Shown one piece after another: positions 1 to 10,030 of a DNA stretch of 34,818 nucleotides. The notes under the pieces are model-generated. The model was not told the origin of the DNA. It saw nothing but the letters and a program-made list of their open reading frames with translations, and made no database searches. This DNA comes from Candidatus Aminicenantota bacterium (GTDB taxonomy: Bacteria; Acidobacteriota; Aminicenantia; Aminicenantales; Aminicenantaceae), in NCBI GenBank assembly GCA_023133225.1, contig JAGLWV010000054.1, positions 1-34,818 on the forward strand, read 5' to 3'. Made by a program: the position numbers and the translations under genes. How positions within the stretch are numbered: the first letter of the stretch is position 1; each line of letters opens with the position of its first letter.

Positions 1-147
1 GCTTTACGGCTTTGTCTGGTAAAAAAGGGGACAGTAGTATAAAAAAGGGGTAATAAAAAAGGGGACAGGCAACTTTTTTGGAAAAAAGTAGCCTGTCCCC
101 TTTTTTGCCTGTCCCCTTTTTCACTGTATTTGCCTGTCCCCTTTTTT
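1..147. repeat. Cluster of AAAAAAGGGGACAGGC / GCCTGTCCCCTTTTTT repeats including a 25-bp hairpin (55-79 pairs with 82-106, one mismatch)
   Basis: Left arm AAAAAAGGGGACAGGCAACTTTTTT (55-79), right arm AAAAAAGTAGCCTGTCCCCTTTTTT (82-106); further copies of GCCTGTCCCCTTTTT near 107 and 132 and of aaaaaagggg(aca) near 21 and 41. Confidence 0.9.
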
Positions 148-207
148 CTTTTAAAAATACCAGAATAACCAGGCTCATCACACTTATTGACAAGAATCCT
201 TCAATAT

Positions 208-236
208 TTGACTATAAAATTTCTCTATGATATAGG
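208..236 (+). promoter_or_regulatory. Putative sigma70 promoter TTGACT-N17-TATAGG upstream of the TIM-barrel gene
   Basis: TTGACT 208-213, 17-nt spacer, TATAGG 231-236; followed by a leader and SD AAGGAG at about 321. Confidence 0.4.
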
Positions 237-333
237 GAATAAAGACTGCTAGAAGGTGGAAATTGGATAAAAAAAGCAGTAAATTGCAGCATGCATAAAA
301 ACTAATTTTCCATAAATAATAAGGAGTCAAATC

Positions 334-1296
334 GTGAAAGAGCAAAAGAAAGATTTAACAGCCCAGACCCGCAAATTTTCCCGGCGCCAATTTATCGGAA
401 GCGCGGCTGCCGCCGCTGCAGCCTTGTCTGTGATACCAGCTAAGGCCGGGACGAGGAAGACACTCCTCGGTACGGAAAAAGTAGGCTTCAAGCTTAAATA
501 TGCACCCTATCTGGGTATGTTCGAAAAACATACAGGGAAAGATCCGATCGACCAGCTCAAATTCTTTGCTGACCAGGGTTTCCGGGCCATGTTTGACAAC
601 GGTCTTATGAAGCGCCCTAAACTCCAGCAAGAAGCCATTGCCCGGGAGATGGACCGTCTCAACATGACCATGGGCCCCTTTGTGGCCTATGCTGATTTTT
701 CTAAAAAATCTTATGTCACCCGGGATAAAGATATCCGCCAGATGCTGGCTGAAAGGATCAAAGCGGCAGTGGAGGTAGCCAAAAGAGTCAACGCCAAATG
801 GACACTGGTGGTGCCAGGCCGTTTTGACGAGGGTCTGGAATGGGACTACCAGACTTCTAATGTGATCGAAAATCTCAAATGGTGCGCTGAAATCTGCGAG
901 CCTTCCGGACTGGTGATCGTGATCGAACCATTAAACGCCTGGAAAAACCACCCCGGACTCTTTCTGACCAAGATACCCCAGGCCTACCAGATCTGCAGGG
1001 CCGTGGGCAGTCCCAGCTGTAAGATCGTCAATGACCTCTATCACCAACAGATCACAGAAGGCAACCTGATCCCTAATATCAACATGGCATGGGAAGAAAT
1101 CGCCAGTTTCCATTTGGGCGACAATCCAGGCCGCAAGGAACCCCTTACGGGTGAAATCAATTATAAGAACATTTTTAAGCATTTGTACGCCAAGAAGTAT
1201 ACAGATGTACTGTGTATGGAGCACGGGAAAAGTCAGCCCGGCAAAGCAGGCGAAAAGGCTGTGATCGAAGCCTACCGGGCCTGCGATGACTTTTAA
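334..1296 (+). CDS. Tat-exported TIM-barrel sugar phosphate isomerase/epimerase-like (hydroxypyruvate isomerase-like) protein
   Basis: GTG start with SD aaggag; twin-arginine signal SRRQFIGSAAAAAAALSVIPA; TIM-barrel isomerase-like motifs (VIVIEPLNAWKNHPG, IVNDLYHQQITEGNL, FHLGDNPGRKEP). Confidence 0.82.
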   Translation: MKEQKKDLTAQTRKFSRRQFIGSAAAAAAALSVIPAKAGTRKTLLGTEKVGFKLKYAPYLGMFEKHTGKDPIDQLKFFADQGFRAMFDNGLMKRPKLQQEAIAREMDRLNMTMGPFVAYADFSKKSYVTRDKDIRQMLAERIKAAVEVAKRVNAKWTLVVPGRFDEGLEWDYQTSNVIENLKWCAEICEPSGLVIVIEPLNAWKNHPGLFLTKIPQAYQICRAVGSPSCKIVNDLYHQQITEGNLIPNINMAWEEIASFHLGDNPGRKEPLTGEINYKNIFKHLYAKKYTDVLCMEHGKSQPGKAGEKAVIEAYRACDDF

Positions 1297-1385
1297 ATGC
1301 AGGTCATAACCACACATTCCTTTGGTTTGCTGGCAGTGCCTGATCGGGCAAAGTTAAAATAATAAATATTTATTAAGGAGTGAAC

Positions 1386-2702
1386 ATGAATATGAAAAAA
1401 AAGGAAAAAGAGCCTGGTATTTCCAGACGGGATTTTATCAAAGCCTCTTCAACTGTATCCATGGCTGCCATGATATCCGGAACCGGCATTCTTTTTGCCT
1501 CAGGTTCCGACAAAATCAGAGTTGGTCTGATCGGCTGTGGCGGCCGGGGAACCGGGGCAGCCATCGACTGCGTCAACTCTTCACCCAATATAGTGATCAC
1601 AGCCATGGGAGATCTGTTCAAAGACCGCCTGGACAGCTCCTTGAACCGGCTCAAGAAAAAACTGAAAAAAGAGAATCTCTTGGTTTCCCGGGATGCCTTC
1701 TTTTTTGGTTTTGATGCTTTCAAAAAAGTAATTGCCTGTGATGTAGACATGGTCATCCTGGGTGCTCCGCCCCATTTCCGTCCTGAACACCTCAAGGCAG
1801 CCGTGGAAGCGAATAAGCATATTTTCATGGAAAAACCGGTGGCCGTGGATCCAACAGGTGTACGTTCCATCATAACCAGCTCAAATCTAGCTGAGAAGAA
1901 GAGATTGGCGATTGTGGCTGGAACCCAACGCCGCCACCAGGCCCATTACCTGGAAATTATGAAACGGATACACAAAGGAGCTATCGGTGAGATTGTATCC
2001 GGTCAGTGTTACTGGAACATGGGCGCACTCTGGGTACAGCGTGCATGGGAAAATTGGTTCTATCGCAAAAGCAAGGACTGGTCAGACATGGAATGGCATT
2101 GCCGCAACTGGCTGTTTTTAACCTGGTTGTCCGGAGATCATATTGTGGAACAGCACGTGCATAACCTGGATGTGATCAATTGGGCAATCGGGTCCCATCC
2201 TGTGAAATGTACAGGCATGGGAGGCCGGCAGGTTCGCACCGCTCCGGAATACGGTAATATCTTTGATCATTTTGCTATCGAATACGAATATCCCAACGGA
2301 GCAAGGGTGATGAGCATGTGCCGTCAGACTTCCGGATGCAGCAATAATGTATCGGAACGGGTGATCGGTACCAAGGGATCGACTTACACAGACAGCGCCA
2401 ATGGTTACATCCAGGGTGCCAATGCCTTTAAATATGAGGATGAATCCCCTAATCCCTACGTCCAGGAACATACCGACCTGATTAAAAGCATCCGGAATGG
2501 CAAGCCCTTAAACGAAGGGAAACGAGTCGCTGAAAGCACTCTGACAGCGATTATGGGCCGCATGAGCGCCTACACAGGCCGTTCCCTAAGCTGGGACTGG
2601 GTGATGAAAGCCTCCAAACTCGATCTTTCCCCACCCCGTTACGTGATGGGCGAACTGCCGGTTAGACCCGTAGCTGTTCCAGGAGAAACACAACTGATCT
2701 GA
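1386..2702 (+). CDS. Tat-exported Gfo/Idh/MocA family oxidoreductase
   Basis: RR motif SRRDFIKASS; Rossmann start IRVGLIGCGGRGTGAAIDC; MEKPVAVD motif typical of the family. SD AAGGAG at 1375-1380 favours ATG 1386 over the called GTG 1380. Confidence 0.9.
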   Translation: MNMKKKEKEPGISRRDFIKASSTVSMAAMISGTGILFASGSDKIRVGLIGCGGRGTGAAIDCVNSSPNIVITAMGDLFKDRLDSSLNRLKKKLKKENLLVSRDAFFFGFDAFKKVIACDVDMVILGAPPHFRPEHLKAAVEANKHIFMEKPVAVDPTGVRSIITSSNLAEKKRLAIVAGTQRRHQAHYLEIMKRIHKGAIGEIVSGQCYWNMGALWVQRAWENWFYRKSKDWSDMEWHCRNWLFLTWLSGDHIVEQHVHNLDVINWAIGSHPVKCTGMGGRQVRTAPEYGNIFDHFAIEYEYPNGARVMSMCRQTSGCSNNVSERVIGTKGSTYTDSANGYIQGANAFKYEDESPNPYVQEHTDLIKSIRNGKPLNEGKRVAESTLTAIMGRMSAYTGRSLSWDWVMKASKLDLSPPRYVMGELPVRPVAVPGETQLI

Positions 2703-2811
2703 TCTTCATTTACCCGATAATTGAAAACCGGGCTATCATGTTAATATTATTGAAGATAAATGAAGGTGTCGGCATATTTTATGAATAAGTCAGGTTAATT
2801 GTTCAGGGCGG

Positions 2812-3396
2812 TTACCGGCAACGCTGCCAGTCCGAGCCGCTGTAGAAGTGTTCAAGCTCATTCCATAAATCTTTGATATTGCATGTCATGATGATCAGGT
2901 TTTGTTTCTCTCCAGCCTGGTCACGGACATAGTCAGGAATATGGAGTTCCTCCTGAAATCCGAGTTTCCGGAAAATCCGCTGAGCGGCAATTTGAGGGTT
3001 CATCATCTTGACAACGACCTGCTCCACGTTTTTTTCGATTGCAAGAAAATACAGCTCTCTCACCAAAATCATTCCCAGGCCTTTATGTTGAAATGGCCTG
3101 GCCACGATGACGCGAAGTTCTCCCTGATGCTTGCGCCATTCTTCGCCGGAAAGCTCAAGAGCTCCATCGGCAATTATTTCATCTTCGAAGAGGGCAACCA
3201 GACGAAAAACATTACCCGCCTTGGTTAACTTGATTCTCTGTTTAACGACCTCTTTGTTTGTAACATCAATCCTTAAATATTTTCGGTCCTCTGGCGGAAG
3301 GTTAGAGTAAAATTTCATCAGCCTGTCAAGATCATTGATATGGAGCTTCCGGATTAAAACCTTTGTCCCGTCCTTCAAAGTTTCTTTTTTTTCCAT
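2812..3396 (-). CDS. GNAT family N-acetyltransferase
   Basis: GNAT-like fold signature (VIVARPFQHKGLGMILVRELYFLA, IFRKLGFQEE). Confidence 0.8.
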   Translation of the reverse strand: MEKKETLKDGTKVLIRKLHINDLDRLMKFYSNLPPEDRKYLRIDVTNKEVVKQRIKLTKAGNVFRLVALFEDEIIADGALELSGEEWRKHQGELRVIVARPFQHKGLGMILVRELYFLAIEKNVEQVVVKMMNPQIAAQRIFRKLGFQEELHIPDYVRDQAGEKQNLIIMTCNIKDLWNELEHFYSGSDWQRCR

Positions 3397-3566
3397 TAAT
3401 AAAAACTCCTTTGTAAAGCGCTTAAAATATAGGAACGAATTGAAGAAATGTCAAGCTTCTCGTGTTTATTCTTTAGATTTTCTGCACGATCAAATAAAAA
3501 GCTCGTGAAACAGGAAAAAAGGTCTTGTCCCCTTCAACTTAGCCAGATAGCCTATGTATTTGGGTA

Positions 3567-6179
3567 TCACCTGGTATCTGTTGCTGCCGGACCATAATAA
3601 AGGGAGTTGAAAAACAGCATGAATGTCCCATGCGGTTGAGCGCGGTTTTGTGGACGGAAGCCGAACATGATGACCTTGCCTTTTCCATAGTCAATCTCTA
3701 CAAGAGCGGGTTTATTATGGAAGATATGATCTCCAATAAGACGACCGCTCATGAATGGATTGCCGTTGGGATAACGGGCTACGACTTTTAAAGATGAAAG
3801 CAATGTTTCCTTCTCATCTGATTTTTTCATATCCGTCTTTATTAATTCAAAGACCGGACTCCCATAAAAAACGACATTGGCACTATTGTCCATCCCATAA
3901 GCGATAGGATGAGTGTTTTCCACATCCACTCTAAGAATCGCACTGGGGCAGAAAAATTCGGTGGAGGGAAAACTTCGGGCGACATTCTGCAGGGGGACCT
4001 TAAAGTGGTCTATAGGTAATTGGCAAGAAGCATTGAGCGTGATCAAAGTCCCTCCATTTTTGACGAACTGGAGTAAAGCAGCTAATCCGTGCTCTCCAAT
4101 CCCGCCAGCGTATTGGGTGGGAACCCTTCCTTCTCTGTGACCATTGATAATGCGTTGAGAAGATATGTTCGTTAATACAATGACATCGTATTTTTGCTTG
4201 AGATTTCCATTCCGTATTTCTGCATCGTGAACTTTTGTATAAGGAAACTTCCAGTTATCGAATATCCAACGGGTCCAGCCCTCATCCATGTTGGCTACCC
4301 AGGGCTTGTAGAGGCCTAATTTAAGTGGCTTCAGTTGCATAAGATCACCTGGGGAACTACCCTCCTGTATCTGAAGATTAAATTCTTTGGCCAGAGATTG
4401 TATTTTGTTTCTGATACCTTTACCAGAGATGACGATTGCTCCTGCCGGATATTTCCTCCTGCCGGAAGTGAAAGGTTTAGTTGCCCAGCTAACATTCATT
4501 CCCTCCTGTAAAAGCCGATTAACGGCCCTGTAACTGTCCAGGACAGTATGATCCAGAATGAAGGTGTTTCCACTTCCGCTGACTTTTCCTGTGGGAAAAA
4601 CTGCTTTTTGGACCGTGCTCAATTGAGCCTTGAAAGGAGAGTCCACCTTTACAGCCTCCACTCCCATTTGGTAAGCCAGTGTCCAACCGGTCAGATCAAA
4701 AGTCCGTTCCGGCGGACCGCCCTCATACTGTCTTCGGTCCGGATAGATTTGCGGGCCCAGAATATCTATTATAAATGGCCGGTAGGGTTGAGACATCAGG
4801 GCAACATAGGTCCCGGCAGGATATTCGCTGTTTTCTGCCCGAAAGGACTTTTCGGCTTTATGGATCTCGACACCGTTAGCAATGAGAATATTGACCATCT
4901 TGGCTACAGTGTTAGGATCTTTCTGGGTTTGAGGGATGACATAAGCATATGGTGCTTCGGTATTCCCCTTTTCTATGGAATTTCTTGCCATACGGTACAT
5001 ATTCAGAAGATATTTTTCTTTGTGTTTGGCTCCTGTTTCTAAAAACCCGATGGAAGACCAGTAGGCATACTCAACAATATCCCGGAGCCGCCACCAACCA
5101 CCCGGCCAGGGACTGGGGTAGTTTATGGTCTGAGTATTTCCCTGTTTGCCGAGTCCACCGCTGCTTTTTCCAGTCAGATCTCCTGGCCTCTGGAAAATGG
5201 GTGTGGCGAGCGGAATGCTGGCTGCTTCAAAAAGTATCGTGGTAACATTATGCCAAAGGGCACAGGTGTGAATCGCCGACATCCACCAATGGTTCCAGTT
5301 GGCGTAGTGCATGACTGCGATTTTGCCCTGTTCTTCCAGCACAGTCCGCATATAGGCTCCGGTCAGTTCTATTTCTCGAGTGAGCAAGGGATCCAGGGAA
5401 TGGTGACGGGGCTCAAATAAAGGCGAAAGAAACAGGCGGGCGTCTGAGTTTCCCATGTGATGCATATCCATAAAAATCTGCGGGAACCATTCATGATAAA
5501 GGATGTTATTCACATACTGTGTTTCGATTTGTGTATGCATAAAGGCATCGCGGTTGTTATCATGCCCGACATAATGATGGTATAACCAGGGCATGGGGGA
5601 TGTCTCATAGGGTGTTCCCACATTCTTTCTATACCAATCCACCACCATGATGTTGCCGTCTGGATTCCAACTGGGGACAAGCAGAAAAATCACATTTTCC
5701 AGGACCTCTTTAATTTCTTGAGAATTACTGGTAGCCAGAACATAACCGAGTTCCGGGGACATCTGAGTGGGACCAATTTCGCTGGCATGCATACTGCAAG
5801 TGATCAGCGCGATGGTCTTCCCTTCTTTGGCTAAGCGGCTGGCCTCTTCCTTAGAGATTCTTCCTTTTGCCAGTTCTTTTGCGATTTTCTTGTATTTTTC
5901 GAGCATGGAAATATTCTCTGGAGAAGAGATGATGGCAAGAATAAACGGGTTTCCCAGCGTCGTCTTTCCCAATTCCTCTACCTTAATCCTGCTGCTTTCA
6001 ACTGCTAAAAGTTGGAAGTATTCATAGATTTTTTCCCAGCGGATCAACTTGAAATCCTCTCCAGGTTTATGCCCAAAAAATGTATCTGGCTTAGGAATGT
6101 CAGCCGGAAAAGCATTGACAGTCAGACCACAGATGAAAGCCAAAGTGAGAATATGAGTTGTGATTTGTTTTAAATTCAA
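3567..6179 (-). CDS. Secreted M14 family zinc carboxypeptidase-like peptidase
   Basis: M14 zinc motif region CSMHASEIGPTQMSPE, FMDMHHMGN; long C-terminal beta/alpha region. SD AGGAGG six nt before an internal TTG suggests start MNLKQITTHILTLAF at 6179 rather than TTG 6224. Confidence 0.85.
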   Translation of the reverse strand: MNLKQITTHILTLAFICGLTVNAFPADIPKPDTFFGHKPGEDFKLIRWEKIYEYFQLLAVESSRIKVEELGKTTLGNPFILAIISSPENISMLEKYKKIAKELAKGRISKEEASRLAKEGKTIALITCSMHASEIGPTQMSPELGYVLATSNSQEIKEVLENVIFLLVPSWNPDGNIMVVDWYRKNVGTPYETSPMPWLYHHYVGHDNNRDAFMHTQIETQYVNNILYHEWFPQIFMDMHHMGNSDARLFLSPLFEPRHHSLDPLLTREIELTGAYMRTVLEEQGKIAVMHYANWNHWWMSAIHTCALWHNVTTILFEAASIPLATPIFQRPGDLTGKSSGGLGKQGNTQTINYPSPWPGGWWRLRDIVEYAYWSSIGFLETGAKHKEKYLLNMYRMARNSIEKGNTEAPYAYVIPQTQKDPNTVAKMVNILIANGVEIHKAEKSFRAENSEYPAGTYVALMSQPYRPFIIDILGPQIYPDRRQYEGGPPERTFDLTGWTLAYQMGVEAVKVDSPFKAQLSTVQKAVFPTGKVSGSGNTFILDHTVLDSYRAVNRLLQEGMNVSWATKPFTSGRRKYPAGAIVISGKGIRNKIQSLAKEFNLQIQEGSSPGDLMQLKPLKLGLYKPWVANMDEGWTRWIFDNWKFPYTKVHDAEIRNGNLKQKYDVIVLTNISSQRIINGHREGRVPTQYAGGIGEHGLAALLQFVKNGGTLITLNASCQLPIDHFKVPLQNVARSFPSTEFFCPSAILRVDVENTHPIAYGMDNSANVVFYGSPVFELIKTDMKKSDEKETLLSSLKVVARYPNGNPFMSGRLIGDHIFHNKPALVEIDYGKGKVIMFGFRPQNRAQPHGTFMLFFNSLYYGPAATDTR

Positions 6180-6465
6180 TCCAAACCTCCTGATATTTTG
6201 ATTTGTATCAGGCTCAAAGGCCAAAAGTGTGAGAGTATTCTCTGCAGTCCCAATTGAAGGAATGAGTTATGGGAATTTGCATTTGGCCTTTTCAGCGCCT
6301 TCGATGAATTTAGTATATAAAATATCACATAGTCAATCTAGTAAAAATCTAGCACTTGATTATTCCAACTTCAGACTGATTGCCGGTTAATATTTAGCGA
6401 CGTTTTTTCAAATGAAGAGATGATTAAAGAAATATTTCGTTTGTCTATTGTGCATAAATTTCTCA

Positions 6466-6494
6466 TTGATATACCTAAGTGTTCTAGGTATAAT
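6466..6494 (+). promoter_or_regulatory. padR promoter with embedded operator-like inverted repeat
   Basis: TTGATA (6466-6471) - N17 - TATAAT (6489-6494); inverted repeat TATACCTA (6470-6477) / TAGGTATA (6485-6492) spans the spacer. Confidence 0.65.
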
Positions 6495-6528
6495 GTATAT
6501 TAGATATATGAATATAGTGAGGTGAGCA

Positions 6529-6867
6529 ATGGTATCAAAAGTCTTGGCAGCTGCTTCAACAAAACCTGTTATTTTGTCCATCCTGACCAGAGGGGAAATT
6601 TATGGATATCAAATCATCCAAAATGTCATAGAAGTTTCTGGTGGCACTTTAGAATGGTCCGAGGGCATGCTTTATCCAGTCCTCCACCGTATGGAAAAGG
6701 AAGGATCCATCCAGTCTCAATGGAGGATTTCTGAAAATGGCCGCCGTCGGAAATATTATAGATTAACTGAAAAAGGAAGGAGAGAACTGGAGCTTGAGAG
6801 AGAACAATGGATGAGTGTTCATAAAGTGCTTTCCAAGTTGTGGAAACCTCTTCCCGCTTTAGATTAA
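6529..6867 (+). CDS. PadR family transcriptional regulator
   Basis: 112 aa; ILSILTRGEIYGYQIIQNVIEVSGGTLEWSEGMLYPVLHRMEKEGSIQSQWR...GRRRKYYRLTEKGRREL is the classic PadR winged helix. Confidence 0.95.
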   Translation: MVSKVLAAASTKPVILSILTRGEIYGYQIIQNVIEVSGGTLEWSEGMLYPVLHRMEKEGSIQSQWRISENGRRRKYYRLTEKGRRELELEREQWMSVHKVLSKLWKPLPALD

Positions 6868-9627
6868 ATGAAGATCAGACTGAGTGATAAAGAGGAGAAA
6901 AAAGTGTTTAATCTGGAAAAATCCATAAAGCAATGGCGAAAAAGCTTAAATAAAAATGAAGCTCTTGAAGACGGCTATAAGGAGGAACTGGAGTGCCATC
7001 TCAGGGATAAGATAGAACATCTCATGAGCCATGGGGCATCGGAGGAAGAGGCCTTTCAAGAAGCCCTTGGAAAAATTGGTGATGCCAGCCATATCGGCGG
7101 TGAATTTCATAAGACCAATACCCGTCATTTGAGCGGGCGTCCGCCCTGGAGAAAGAGCTTATGGATGCCGGGGCTGCTTTCCAGTTATTTTAGAATTGCT
7201 TTCAGGAAGGTCAGAAGGCAAAAAATCTATTCTTTTATTAATGTTGCCGGTCTTGCTGTTGGTATTGCCTGCTGTGCCGTTATTATTTTATATGTCACCA
7301 ATGAACTGACTTATGATAATTTCCATAAAGATGTCGATCGTATCTACCGGATTGCCACCCATAGAATAAATATTGTAGGAGAATTCTGGATGTCTACTAC
7401 CCCTGCGCCCCTTGCATTAGATTTAAAGGCAAATTATCCTCAGGTGGAAGAGGTAATAAGGGTGGTTCCACCTTATGAGAACGCCAGTCATGTTCTAGTA
7501 GTCCAGGGAGAAAAAAGGTTTTTTGAAAACCGGGTCTGGTTTGCTGATCCCGAGATTTTTAGATTATTTAGGATGCGGTTCCTCCAGGGCGATCCGGCGA
7601 CGGCGCTTGTGAAACCCAATGCTGTTGTCTTAACAAAAGAAATAGTGGAAAAATGTTTTGGAGAAGAAAATCCCCTTGGTAAAACTCTTCAAATCGAACT
7701 CGATTACGATATTCGCCCGGTCAAAATTCAGGACTTCGAGATAACCGGGATCATTGAAAATTCGCCTGCGAATACACATCTTAAATACGATATGTTTATA
7801 TCCATGGCTACCATGCTCAGTAACCTTTCTGATTTTAATGAAGACTGGATTATCCCCAAGGCTAAGTATACTTATATTAAACTCAATCCAGCGGTTGATG
7901 TTAATTTTTTTGAAGAACAGATCCAGCAGATTGCAAAAAAGTATACTGATATATATGAGGAAAGATTTAACAGGAAAATGGATCTGTATCAGTATTTTCT
8001 TCAACCGATAAAAAAAATCCATATGTATTCTTCTAATCACCGCGAAATAGAGCCGTCCGGCAACTGGTATTACATTTATATTTATTCCATCATTGCGTTC
8101 TTAATTTTACTGATCGGCTGTATGAATTTCATGAACCTTTCTGCAGCTCTATCAACCATGCGGACAAAAGAAGTGGGATTACGGAAGGTAGTAGGAGCGC
8201 AGCGCCGGCAGCTTGTGTGGCAGTTTCTGGGAGAGTCTCTTCTGATCACAATTCTTGGATTTATATTTGCCCTTGGATTGATTTCTTTACTTTTGACTTT
8301 TTTTAACGAAATGGCTGGAACGGAATTATCTTTAGCAGGTCTCAAACAGCCGATAGTTCTTCTTTCGCTCTTGGGATTGCTGTTGTTTGTGAGTATTGGC
8401 TCTGGAAGTTATCCGGCTTTTATCCTTACATCCTTAAAGCCCGCCTCTATTTTTCAGGGAAGGTTAGCCCCAACTTCCCGGGGCTCCATGATGCAAAAAT
8501 TCCTCGTTATAGGTCAATTTGCCATCTCTATCTTTCTGGTTATTTGTTCCTTGACTGTTTTTAAACAATTAAATTTTATGAGGGGACAGGCATTGGGATT
8601 TGATCTTGAGCAAAAGCTTATTCTTCGCGTTAAAAGCAATCTTGGATATTTTAGAAGGAATTACGAAGCGGTTAAAAAAGATTTTCTTAATTATCCGTCC
8701 ATTATTGGTGCAACTGTTTCTTCTTCGGTTCCTGGCGATAAGAGTGATTCAGGCTATTATATGACCACTAAAAAGGAAGATTTTAAAGGCGCCAGCAGGT
8801 TAAAAGTTATAACAATGGACTATGATTTTATGCCTGAATATGGGATCAAAATGGTGGCTGGAAGATCCTTCCAGCGAGAGATGGGAAATGATGAGACTGG
8901 GTCATACCTGATCAACATGGCTGGGGTGAAAGAATTAGGTTTTAATTCGCCAGAAGAAGCTATCAACAAGTACTATCAAGCCTCTTACCACAGGATAACA
9001 AAAAGAATAATAGGAGTCACAGATGATTTTCATTACCGTGGAATGCAGGAAGTCGTTGAACCGCTGGTAATGGATATTGAAGATTCGCTGATGAATACAC
9101 TGACTTTATCCATAACTATAGAAAATATGGATGGTCTTATGGCTTTTGTAAAAAATAAATGGAATGAGCATTTTCCCGGGGTACCTTTCGAATATTCCTT
9201 CCTGGACGATGATTTTAATCGTGAATACCGCTATGAAAAACAGATGGGCCGGCTGCTGAGCATTATAACAACGCTGGGGCTCATCATTGCCTGTCTTGGC
9301 CTTTTTGGCCTGGCATCATTTGTCACACAACGCCGCCAGAAGGAGATCGGCATCCGCAAGGTCCTGGGTGCTTCGATCTCAGATATTGTGATCATGCTTT
9401 CAAAGAAGTTTGTTGGTCTTATCCTCATTTCAGTTTTAATCGCCTCTCCCCTTGCCTGGTATTCTATGAACAAGTGGTTGCAGGATTTTGCGTATCGTAT
9501 CGATATGAATTTGATTTTATTTGTAATTGCTGCGGCGGCAGCCTGGATTATTGCTCTACTCACTGTCAGTTTTCAGGCGATTCGAGCTGCCTCTGCCAGT
9601 CCTGTGAACTCCCTGAGAGATGAATAA
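6868..9627 (+). CDS. FtsX/MacB-type ABC transporter permease with N-terminal permease-prefix domain
   Basis: Starts directly at the padR stop; 919 aa; MacB-PCD-like and two FtsX-like domains (MRTKEVGLRKVVGAQRRQLVWQFLGESLL, RRQKEIGIRKVLGASISDIVIMLSKKF); N-terminal helical prefix 'EDGYKEELECHLRDKIEHLMSHGASEEEAFQEALGKIGD'. Confidence 0.93.
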   Translation: MKIRLSDKEEKKVFNLEKSIKQWRKSLNKNEALEDGYKEELECHLRDKIEHLMSHGASEEEAFQEALGKIGDASHIGGEFHKTNTRHLSGRPPWRKSLWMPGLLSSYFRIAFRKVRRQKIYSFINVAGLAVGIACCAVIILYVTNELTYDNFHKDVDRIYRIATHRINIVGEFWMSTTPAPLALDLKANYPQVEEVIRVVPPYENASHVLVVQGEKRFFENRVWFADPEIFRLFRMRFLQGDPATALVKPNAVVLTKEIVEKCFGEENPLGKTLQIELDYDIRPVKIQDFEITGIIENSPANTHLKYDMFISMATMLSNLSDFNEDWIIPKAKYTYIKLNPAVDVNFFEEQIQQIAKKYTDIYEERFNRKMDLYQYFLQPIKKIHMYSSNHREIEPSGNWYYIYIYSIIAFLILLIGCMNFMNLSAALSTMRTKEVGLRKVVGAQRRQLVWQFLGESLLITILGFIFALGLISLLLTFFNEMAGTELSLAGLKQPIVLLSLLGLLLFVSIGSGSYPAFILTSLKPASIFQGRLAPTSRGSMMQKFLVIGQFAISIFLVICSLTVFKQLNFMRGQALGFDLEQKLILRVKSNLGYFRRNYEAVKKDFLNYPSIIGATVSSSVPGDKSDSGYYMTTKKEDFKGASRLKVITMDYDFMPEYGIKMVAGRSFQREMGNDETGSYLINMAGVKELGFNSPEEAINKYYQASYHRITKRIIGVTDDFHYRGMQEVVEPLVMDIEDSLMNTLTLSITIENMDGLMAFVKNKWNEHFPGVPFEYSFLDDDFNREYRYEKQMGRLLSIITTLGLIIACLGLFGLASFVTQRRQKEIGIRKVLGASISDIVIMLSKKFVGLILISVLIASPLAWYSMNKWLQDFAYRIDMNLILFVIAAAAAWIIALLTVSFQAIRAASASPVNSLRDE

Positions 9628-9650
9628 TCCAGGTTACACTGGATTATTCA
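9621..9650. terminator. 12-bp perfect hairpin overlapping the permease stop codon
   Basis: TGAATAATCCAG (9621-9632) - GTTACA - CTGGATTATTCA (9639-9650); no clear U-tract, so terminator function is uncertain. Confidence 0.5.
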
Positions 9651-9790
9651 TAAAAACTGCCGATACCATCATTCATTTCCTACGATATCCGCTTTATTGC
9701 ATGGTTTTCACAAATTTAAGATAACCGCTTTATTTATGGGTTTTTCTTTTAATCATAATCGGCTTTTTTTACCCTCCAGGCGTAAAATGT

Positions 9791-9876
9791 GGATCAAATC
9801 TTTCTTTTTGACAATATTAGCAAATCATCAGGTAGAGTGAAACGTTAAACGGTTTGCCAAACATAAAGATTTGACC
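9791..9876. repeat. Inverted repeat GGATCAAATCTTT ... AAAGATTTGACC
   Basis: Arms 9791-9803 and 9865-9876, matching except for one position; resembles the 'GGGGTCAAATCTTT' class of dispersed intergenic repeats. Confidence 0.5.
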
Positions 9877-10030
9877 CCCTATTAACGAGATATTGACAAA
9901 AAAACTAATTATTAATACAATTCTCGTGTCAGTTCAGCAAAAAAGATTCTAAAACAAGAATCTATAATCTCATTATGAGCTGTGAGCTTTTTTAATGAGC
10001 AATTTGATTAGCCACAAGGGGAGACAGGGG

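Noticed and set aside
1-147. Possible CRISPR array from closely spaced GGGGACAGGC repeats
   Set aside because: Repeats are short, in both orientations, with irregular or absent spacers and no cas genes.
2118-2471. Antisense ORFs inside the Gfo/Idh/MocA, M14, M49 and propeller genes (e.g. 2118-2471, 4548-5042, 32101-32529)
   Set aside because: Opposite strand of clearly coding genes with no family match or start signals; typical shadow ORFs.
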